Origin: an uncultured bacterium
Lineage (GTDB): Bacteria; CSSED10-310; CALFER01
NCBI GenBank assembly: GCA_937951895.1
Contig: CALFER010000032.1
Span: forward strand, 1-49,238
Direction: 5' to 3'
DNA length: 49,238 nucleotides
Made by a program: the position numbers and the translations under genes. Below the pieces are notes generated by a model. The model ran no database searches, was not told where the DNA came from, and saw nothing but the letters and a program-made list of their open reading frames with translations. This document shows, one piece after another, positions 43,348 through 49,238 of this stretch (the stretch's first letter is position 1; each line of letters starts with the position of its first letter).

Positions 43348-44622
43348 ATGCCTGACCGACTTCTCGCGCTGTTGTGCAATACATGCGGCACACGATTCGA
43401 TCCCTCCGGATCCGTCCAGGATCACTGTCCGACCTGCGGCCCGCGTTACGGCACACTGGAATGCCTGCTGGACATGGATGCTGCCGCACATGATCTCGCG
43501 AAAAAACCATTCTCATCCCGTTCGGAACCTTCGATTCTCCGATATGATGCTCTGCTCCCCATCCGTTCTCACGATTTGTTTCCATCGATTCGGATCGGTC
43601 GGACACCCATGTACCACCGATCTGGTCTCGCCCGTCAGATCGGCGTCGGGGATCTGTGGATCAAGGATGACGGCCTGAATCCCTCCGGATCATACAAAGA
43701 CCGGGCTTCGGCAATCGTGACGACTCGCGCGAAGGAACTCGGATATCCGGTCGTGGCCTGCGCGTCGACCGGCAATGCCGCCGCTTCGCTGTCCGCCTGC
43801 TGTGCCGCGTCGAACCTTCGCTGTGTCGTTTTCGTTCCGGCTTCGGCACCTCCGGCAAAACTGACACAGATCGCCGCCTTCGGAGCACGGCTCATCGCTG
43901 TGAACGGTGTCTACGATCAGGCGGTAGAACTCGCGATGGAAGCCTGTCGCCGATTCGGATGGATGAACCGGACAGCCGGCATGAGTCCGTATCTCGTGGA
44001 GGGGAAAAAAACCGGTGCGCTGGAAATCTGCGAGGATCTCGGCATGAATCCGCCGGACGCCGTTTTCGTGAGTGTCGGCGACGGATCGGTCATCTCGGGT
44101 ATCTGCAAGGGATTTCAGGAATGTCATGCACTGGGACTGATTCCCTTCGTGCCGCGCATCATTGGCGTTCAGGCGGAGGGATCATCGGTGTTGTGCGATG
44201 CGTTCCGGCATTATCGGGATACCGGGCGCATCGAGATCGTGCCGCGTGCAGTGGAGACAATGGCCGATTCGATCTCAGTTGGCGATCCGCGTGAGGGCAT
44301 CCGCGCTGTCCGCATGGTTGCCTCGACGGAAGGCACGTTCGTGTCCGTTCCGGATGAGGCAATCCGAACGGCCATCCGCGATCTGGCCCGATTCGCCTCA
44401 GTGCTCGCCGAACCGGCCGGCGCAACGGCTTTTGCGGGAGTGCGCGCGGCGCGTGAGATGAATCTGGTGACCCGGACCGATCGAGTGGCCGTATGTATAA
44501 CCGGGAACGGGCTGAAGGATATCCGGGGAGTGCAATCCTCGATCGAAACCACCACGATCCCGGTCGAACCGGATCCGGCTTCGATCCGCGATCTTGAATA
44601 TCTCCTGGAGCACAACCGATGA
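43348..44622 (+). CDS. thrC: Threonine synthase
   Basis: 424 residues, a PLP-dependent enzyme converting O-phosphohomoserine to threonine. A small zinc-ribbon-like N-terminus ('LLCNTCGTRF'...'DHCPTCGPRYGTLE') precedes the fold. The PLP lysine is in 'GLNPSGSYKDRAS', with 'ACASTGNAAASLSA' as the phosphate-binding loop and 'CITGNGLKD' near the C-terminus. AAGGAG precedes the ATG by nine bases. It overlaps the DUF1232 gene by 4 bp (ATGA). Confidence 0.94.
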   Translation: MPDRLLALLCNTCGTRFDPSGSVQDHCPTCGPRYGTLECLLDMDAAAHDLAKKPFSSRSEPSILRYDALLPIRSHDLFPSIRIGRTPMYHRSGLARQIGVGDLWIKDDGLNPSGSYKDRASAIVTTRAKELGYPVVACASTGNAAASLSACCAASNLRCVVFVPASAPPAKLTQIAAFGARLIAVNGVYDQAVELAMEACRRFGWMNRTAGMSPYLVEGKKTGALEICEDLGMNPPDAVFVSVGDGSVISGICKGFQECHALGLIPFVPRIIGVQAEGSSVLCDAFRHYRDTGRIEIVPRAVETMADSISVGDPREGIRAVRMVASTEGTFVSVPDEAIRTAIRDLARFASVLAEPAGATAFAGVRAAREMNLVTRTDRVAVCITGNGLKDIRGVQSSIETTTIPVEPDPASIRDLEYLLEHNR

Positions 44623-45095
44623 ATACTGCGGACCCGAAATACTGGGATTTTTACAAGCGGTACCGGCGAAACATGCAGAAGTACGGCGCATCGACCGGCC
44701 CGATGAATCGTGTGCGTGAAATCCTGTTGCTCGGCCCCGACCTCCTCCACCTCACGCTTCACCTGCTCGCGGACCCCGATGTTCCGACTCATCTGAAAGT
44801 CCGTCTCGGCGCAGCCGTCGCCTACTTTGTCTCGCCCATCGATCTGCTTCCGGAATTGCTCCTGGGCCCCTTCGGATATCTCGATGACATCGCGGTTCTG
44901 GGATATGTGCTCAATGGGTTGCTTAACGAGATTCCGGATGAAATCCCGAACCGCTACTGGGCGGGGGATCAACAGCTTTTTGTGGTGGTCCGCGCCGCCG
45001 TCATGGCCGCCGACAGAATGCTCGGGAAAGGCATCTGGACCCGGCTGAAACGACAATTTTCAGGAACGAACCCCCCCCATGAAATACCGGATTGA
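44619..45095 (+). CDS. DUF1232 (YkvA-like) small membrane-associated protein
   Basis: 158 residues. The DUF1232 core is 'VRLGAAVAYFVSPIDLLPE' followed by 'GPFGYLDDIAVLGYVLNGLL', a conserved hydrophobic hairpin with acidic residues. Function of the family is unknown. It is translationally coupled to thrC by an ATGA overlap and overlaps the next gene by 17 bp. Confidence 0.85.
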   Translation: MNTADPKYWDFYKRYRRNMQKYGASTGPMNRVREILLLGPDLLHLTLHLLADPDVPTHLKVRLGAAVAYFVSPIDLLPELLLGPFGYLDDIAVLGYVLNGLLNEIPDEIPNRYWAGDQQLFVVVRAAVMAADRMLGKGIWTRLKRQFSGTNPPHEIPD

Positions 45096-47769
45096 TCTGC
45101 TTTTCGTGCTGATCGCAGCTGCGGTTCTCGCCCAACCGGCAAACACGGCGGTCATTCATGTGCCCGGCGATGCGCCCACCATCCAGACAGCTGTCGATCT
45201 CGCCCGTAACGGAGATACGGTGATGATCGCACCGGGAGTCTATTCCGGATCGGGGAATGTCGATGTTCAGATCCGATCGAAGCGTATTTCGATCGAGACT
45301 TCCGGCGGACCGGATGTCACGACGATCGATTGCCGGTTTTCCGGTCCTGCTTTCGATACGATGGAATATGATGCGATCGATCGGACGACTCGAATCGCGG
45401 GACTGACGATCCGGAATGCATTTTCGGACTGGGGCGCGGTTCGCGCAGACGCTCCGATTCTGATCGAGGACTGCCGATTCATCGAGAATCAGAGTCGTGA
45501 GAATGGGGGAGCGATCTGCGGGAGAGGTTCAGCCTGGATCCGAAGATGCCTGTTCGATTCAAATCACTGTGCGGATCGGGGTGGAGCGTTGTTCTTTCGT
45601 CAATGCGCACCGATCATCGACCATTGCACGTTTGTCAATAATCGGACACTGTCGGCGGATCAGGCCCTGACACTCGAAAAGTGCCGGGCCACGATCGTCA
45701 ATTCGATCCTCTGGGATGACAATCCGGTCAATCTCCTGGACAGCTCGGTTGTCTGCTCGTTCAGCTTCCTTCGCATGATCGCGCTTCCCGATTGGGCGAT
45801 TGAGGGGTGTCAGCTTTCGGATCCATTGTTCCGGAATGCTGCCGATCACGACTTTACACCGGGCGATGACTCGCCGTGCCTGGATGCCGGTGATCCGCTC
45901 TCGCGCCTGGATTCGGACGGATCGGTCGCCGATATCGGGTATACGGGAGGCAGGGGCGATTTGCCGCAGGGAGTCATCGGCGGTGCGATTTCAGGTGATC
46001 TCCCGACGGATCAAACGCTTCTCGTCACCGAAGATCTCATCGTTCTTCCCTCAACGGATCTGATGATCGGCTCGAATTGCACATTGCGGTTTCGAAACGG
46101 CGCGGGATTGCTGGTACACGGCAGCATTCGCATATTCTGCCCTCAGGATAAGGAAGCGGTGCTTGAACCGGATCGAATCGATGCGCATTTCGGATCGATC
46201 CGATGTGTCAGCGCCGAGTATGTCAATGTGACCGGGATTCGCGTCGAACGAGGTGCGGGAGAGCAGGGGGGGGCGTTTTTCGCGACGGGCGGCATGGTGT
46301 TTCTCTGGAGAGCGCAACTGCTTCGTTCCTGGGCGGGGAAATACGGAGGCGGGCTTTGTGTGCAGAATGCCCGAGGGGTGATTTCCGAGGTCGTTGCGCA
46401 TCAGAATCGTACAGCCGGCTATGCGGATCTCGGTGGCAGAGGCGGGGGGATGGCCTTTCGCAATAGCGTCAGTGATCTGTATTCATGCTGGATTGCGGAC
46501 AATACAACACCGTTCTACGGAGGGGGAATTTACGCCGATTGGGACAGTGATCTCAGTGTCCTGGACTCGGCCGTGACCGCAAACACCAGTCTCTGGAGCG
46601 AGGGCGGAGCGACCATGTATCACGGTGGCATGATCCGCTCCCAGATCCTCGACAACAAAGCGTTCATGGACACCGGTGGGATCTGGACACATGATGGCTT
46701 TCTGACAGCCTGCATGATCGCCCGAAACAGTGCGGATGAAAAAGGCGGAGGCTTCACATCCGATTTCGGCGTGATCGGCTCCTCTCTGATTTCGGACAAC
46801 CGGGCATCTCTGGGAGGAGGCGTCTATCTGTATGCATCCTCGCGCCCGACCATTACTCACTGCACATTCAGCGAGAACGAAGCGGAGTCGGGAGGCGGGA
46901 TCTATCCGGTTCAGGGCGCTCGACCAACGATCTCAAACTGCATCCTGTGGAACGACTCACCGGATGAAATCGTGCCCGCATGGGGCATCCAACTCACCTA
47001 CAGCAACGTTCGCGGGGGATCGGGTCAGAGTTATTTCGGGACCGGGTGCATTGATCAGGATCCTCTGTTCGTGATCGGGTTGCGCGACAACTTCTATCTC
47101 AGCCAGATCGCTTCCGGGCAGCCGATGGACAGTCCGAGTGTCGATTCAGGATCGTCATCTGCTGATGCGATGTTTCTGGATTACTTCCCGGCTCCGGTTT
47201 CTCTGGCGGACCTGTTTACCGCAACGGATCATTATTTCGATTCCGGAACTGTGGACATGGGGTATCACCGCCCTGAAACGATGCTGCCTCTCCCGACGAT
47301 CGCTCCGACACCGACGCCGACGGTCACCCCGACCAGGACACCAACCGCAACCGGTACGCCGACCTCTCCCCCGTCGCCCACCCCCTCCGCATCTCCGACA
47401 TCCGGCTACTGTCCGGACCCTCAAGTCGGGATATCGATGCCGGACAGAGATCTGAACGCGGGAGATCTCGTTTCGATCGACCTTGAAGTGTGCGTCACGG
47501 ATGCGATGTCGGATGCCGTGACGCCGTTCAACGTGTTCATGGCTCTCGGGCTCGGCGATACCTATTTTTTCTACCCCGGATGGACAACGGCCATCGACTG
47601 GGAGACCCGATCAACGAACGTCGCACGACATTCGATCCCGATCATCCCACCGTTTTCCTGGCCGCAGAATGTCGACGCGGGACATGCTGTCTGGTATTCG
47701 GGATTGACGGATGCGGACAGCTTCGACCTGATTTCCAATCTCGCCGTTCTCGAATTCAACTGGCATTGA
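45079..47769 (+). CDS. Secreted beta-helix protein 2 with PT-rich linker and shared C-terminal domain
   Basis: 896 residues. The signal peptide (MKYRIDLLFVLIAAAVLAQPANTA) is followed by 'VIHVPGDAPTIQTAVDLARNGD', a classic start of pectate-lyase-like beta helices. Two blocks of repeats ('GGAICGRGS..IRRCLF..NH', 'GGGIY..', 'GGGFTSDFG') run to ~740. A ~40-residue PT/SP-rich linker (~740-780) precedes a ~110-residue domain with GD, 'TYFFYPGW' and 'PFSWPQNVDAG', the same domain as in the M28 peptidase and beta-helix protein 1. No catalytic motif was seen. It overlaps the DUF1232 gene by 17 bp and the convergent fabZ gene by 14 bp. Confidence 0.87.
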   Translation: MKYRIDLLFVLIAAAVLAQPANTAVIHVPGDAPTIQTAVDLARNGDTVMIAPGVYSGSGNVDVQIRSKRISIETSGGPDVTTIDCRFSGPAFDTMEYDAIDRTTRIAGLTIRNAFSDWGAVRADAPILIEDCRFIENQSRENGGAICGRGSAWIRRCLFDSNHCADRGGALFFRQCAPIIDHCTFVNNRTLSADQALTLEKCRATIVNSILWDDNPVNLLDSSVVCSFSFLRMIALPDWAIEGCQLSDPLFRNAADHDFTPGDDSPCLDAGDPLSRLDSDGSVADIGYTGGRGDLPQGVIGGAISGDLPTDQTLLVTEDLIVLPSTDLMIGSNCTLRFRNGAGLLVHGSIRIFCPQDKEAVLEPDRIDAHFGSIRCVSAEYVNVTGIRVERGAGEQGGAFFATGGMVFLWRAQLLRSWAGKYGGGLCVQNARGVISEVVAHQNRTAGYADLGGRGGGMAFRNSVSDLYSCWIADNTTPFYGGGIYADWDSDLSVLDSAVTANTSLWSEGGATMYHGGMIRSQILDNKAFMDTGGIWTHDGFLTACMIARNSADEKGGGFTSDFGVIGSSLISDNRASLGGGVYLYASSRPTITHCTFSENEAESGGGIYPVQGARPTISNCILWNDSPDEIVPAWGIQLTYSNVRGGSGQSYFGTGCIDQDPLFVIGLRDNFYLSQIASGQPMDSPSVDSGSSSADAMFLDYFPAPVSLADLFTATDHYFDSGTVDMGYHRPETMLPLPTIAPTPTPTVTPTRTPTATGTPTSPPSPTPSASPTSGYCPDPQVGISMPDRDLNAGDLVSIDLEVCVTDAMSDAVTPFNVFMALGLGDTYFFYPGWTTAIDWETRSTNVARHSIPIIPPFSWPQNVDAGHAVWYSGLTDADSFDLISNLAVLEFNWH

Positions 47770-48253
47770 TGTCGCGCAGGATGGCCAGAAAAAGCGTTCC
47801 GCCGGCGATCTCGGATGACTCTGTTCGGGCCGCTACCGAGAAAGCGAAGAGTTCCCGGTCGCGACGTTCCAGATGTGTATCGATCGTCAGGGTGTCGCCT
47901 GGTGTGGCTTTCCCGAATATTTTGATGTTGATACGCGTCAGGTAAGCCTGTTTCGGAATGAAGCAATCGATGCCTTCCGCCTGATCTTCCCGAGCGCTGA
48001 AGCCGATAAGCAGTGCAGAAGCCTGCGCGCATGCTTCGGTGATCAACACCCCGGGAAAAACTTTCTCGGACGGGAAATGCCCCTGCAGACAGGGTTCATT
48101 GCACGAGATGCGTTTCCAGGCTCTGAGCGAGCGATTCCGCTGTGTCAGTTCCACCCGGTCGACCATCACGAATGGATACCGATGCGGAAGCATCTCAAGG
48201 ATTGTCTGAATGCTCTGTGGATTGCTCAAGCTTCCATTCTCCAAATGCCTCAT
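47756..48253 (-). CDS. fabZ: FabZ-like 3-hydroxyacyl-ACP dehydratase
   Basis: 165 residues with the hot-dog fold: 'LPHRYPFVMVDRV', the catalytic His in 'QGHFPSEKVFPGVLITEACAQ' and the Glu in the same block. It dehydrates beta-hydroxyacyl-ACP in fatty-acid elongation. The ATG at 48253 overlaps plsC by 59 bp. TTG 48229, preceded by GGAG, would trim eight residues and is an alternative. The C-terminal region is somewhat longer than in E. coli FabZ. A related FabA/FabZ-like dehydratase of special lipids cannot be excluded. Confidence 0.87.
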   Translation of the reverse strand: MRHLENGSLSNPQSIQTILEMLPHRYPFVMVDRVELTQRNRSLRAWKRISCNEPCLQGHFPSEKVFPGVLITEACAQASALLIGFSAREDQAEGIDCFIPKQAYLTRINIKIFGKATPGDTLTIDTHLERRDRELFAFSVAARTESSEIAGGTLFLAILRDINAS

Positions 48254-49097
48254 CCATTGCTCGCAACTCCCGACTGATCTCTTTGCGTGCTTTCATCATC
48301 AGGCTCGATGAATCCATCCGTTTTGACGGAAGGATCGGCTCGAGTGCCCGGATTCGTATCGGCACGCAAAACGGGATATCGAACCAGATCGAACCTTTGG
48401 GCATCAGCGGGATCGGATTGTGGATGACCAGCGGAACGATCGGAACGCTTTCCTCGTAGGCCAGTTTGAACGGCAGCGTCAGAAACTGCTGAAGTCTGCC
48501 GGTTCGGGATCGGGTTCCTTCGGGAAAGATAATGATCGACCGCTTTTGTCTCAATGCCTCACGACATTCCTCGATTGTCTGCGACAACCCCTCCATGTCG
48601 CTTTTACCGGGCGGCATTCTGATGTAACCCAGACGATGCAGGGCAACCGAGATGAAGGGTGCCCACCAACCGGGCATCCGGGTTCGTTTGGTCGAAGTCT
48701 CCGATGTGTCTGTGATGACTTCCCGGCTTGGCCCGGCCTTGATCAGAGCCGTCGCGTTTCGAATGCGTGTAAGATAGATCAGGACATCCAGCATGGTGCG
48801 ATGATTGCTGATGTAAATGCATGGTTCATGGAGATTCAGGTTGGATTGACCGGAAAACTCGGCGATCGATATGGCTCCGAGTGACTCCAGCAGACGGATC
48901 AGACTCCGGTAGAAGAATTCTGCGAAACGGAATGCGGTCTTTTCGATGCGAGGGTTCAATCGGGAAAGGACGGCAATGGTCGGGAGTATCACCAGAGAAA
49001 AGTAGAGTCCCCAGAGAATAAAGTGGAGATAGAATGCCAGATTGAACAGGAAATTGAGATATCGACGTTTACGGCTCGAATATGAATCGCGATTCAC
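48195..49097 (-). CDS. plsC: 1-acyl-sn-glycerol-3-phosphate acyltransferase (PlsC-like)
   Basis: 300 residues. Two N-terminal hydrophobic segments precede the acyltransferase domain with 'ISNHRTMLDVL' (HxxxxD) and 'IIFPEGTRSRTG' (FPEGTR). Together with fabZ downstream it points to phospholipid synthesis. Start: GTG 49103 is in frame, but GTG 49097 has GGAGG five bases upstream and is preferred. The C-terminal ~60 residues are unusually polar, and the gene overlaps fabZ. Other LPLAT-family substrates are possible. Confidence 0.88.
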   Translation of the reverse strand: MNRDSYSSRKRRYLNFLFNLAFYLHFILWGLYFSLVILPTIAVLSRLNPRIEKTAFRFAEFFYRSLIRLLESLGAISIAEFSGQSNLNLHEPCIYISNHRTMLDVLIYLTRIRNATALIKAGPSREVITDTSETSTKRTRMPGWWAPFISVALHRLGYIRMPPGKSDMEGLSQTIEECREALRQKRSIIIFPEGTRSRTGRLQQFLTLPFKLAYEESVPIVPLVIHNPIPLMPKGSIWFDIPFCVPIRIRALEPILPSKRMDSSSLMMKARKEISRELRAMDEAFGEWKLEQSTEHSDNP

Positions 49098-49238
49098 GCG
49101 CACCTCCGGGTGAAAACTCCGGGTCTGAGAGATGATCCAGACGTTTCTGCCGTCTTCGTGCTGCAGCCCAACGGCCCATTTTCAATAACTCAAGTTTCGC
49201 ACCCCTGCATAAACAGTTGAGGATAAAGTATTTCGGCG
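49069..49238 (-). CDS. Possible 3' end of an unidentified upstream gene
   Basis: On the minus strand one frame is open from the right edge to TAA at 49071-49069, 56 codons long. It ends in a strongly basic stretch ('GRWAAARRRQKRLDHL') and overlaps the plsC start by 29 bp, an overlap type seen elsewhere here. The other two minus frames contain stops in this stretch. No family is recognisable; it may be chance. Confidence 0.35.
   Translation of the reverse strand, partial: PKYFILNCLCRGAKLELLKMGRWAAARRRQKRLDHLSDPEFSPGGARESRFIFEP

Noticed and set aside
47320..47405. Repeat-like PT/SP coding stretch, considered as a DNA tandem repeat
   Set aside because: It is a low-complexity linker inside the beta-helix gene with variable codons, not a precise DNA repeat.
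1..49238. tRNA genes, CRISPR arrays, insertion sequences or prophage genes
   Set aside because: No cloverleaf-like sequence, regularly spaced repeat, transposase or integrase motif was seen by eye; a tRNAscan or CRISPR search would be decisive.

Overview
This window comes from a bacterium that I cannot assign to a genus. Base composition looks mid-50s % G+C by eye (not counted) and genes are packed tightly. No gap exceeds about 220 bp, and ATGA-type overlaps are common. The genes are chromosomal housekeeping genes (ileS, lspA, lgt, polA, coaE, a primary-type sigma factor, rsmI, glyS, thrC, plsC, fabZ) mixed with secreted and surface proteins. Secreted beta-helix proteins with PT-rich linkers and a shared C-terminal domain, plus PilT ATPases and a Ser/Thr kinase, are features I associate with uncultured candidate-phylum bacteria. 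That placement is a guess. I saw no tRNA, rRNA, CRISPR array, insertion sequence, integrase or phage gene.

Layout. 1-285: the 5' end of a DUF2156-like gene (minus) diverging from a secreted M28 peptidase (plus). 1952-8019: a minus-strand operon with a good promoter, encoding a HEAT-repeat/PilT fusion, a second PilT and a TPR/Ser-Thr kinase. 8058-18621: a long minus-strand series. From its 5' end this holds a TGS/uridine-kinase-like protein, a B12-binding-type radical SAM enzyme, a PfkB kinase, a stand-alone methionine-synthase-activation-type domain and a GT39-like membrane glycosyltransferase, then ileS-lspA-lgt behind its own candidate promoter. 18757-27131: plus-strand envelope genes (beta-helix protein 1, DacB-type PBP4, a DUF1998 helicase fused to a DnaQ-like exonuclease, and an SLT transglycosylase). 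27123-31654: minus-strand sigma factor, polA and coaE. 31778-35401: rsmI (plus), with pepD and a DUF362 ferredoxin-like protein (minus). 35514-39189: GT2 glycosyltransferase, radical SAM/SPASM-like protein and glyS. 39204-43256: GT39-like transferase, PHP phosphatase and sulfatase-like lipoprotein (minus). 43348-47769: thrC, a DUF1232 protein and beta-helix protein 2. 47756-49238: a plsC/fabZ lipid pair and a possible partial gene at the right edge.

How the genes work together. Four points stand out. (1) A pilus-retraction operon carries a HEAT-PilT fusion, a separate PilT and a TPR kinase translationally coupled to it. (2) One polypeptide combines what look like the MrfA helicase and MrfB exonuclease of Bacillus mitomycin repair. 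(3) Three secreted proteins scattered over 47 kb share an unrecognised C-terminal domain of about 110 residues. (4) A stand-alone B12-reactivation-type domain sits in an operon with a radical SAM enzyme of the B12-binding type.

Several promoters match a sigma70-like consensus with an exact 17-bp spacer, consistent with the primary-type sigma factor encoded in the window. Start codons were revised from the longest open frame wherever a ribosome-binding site, family length or overlap favoured an internal start. These revisions are stated entry by entry.
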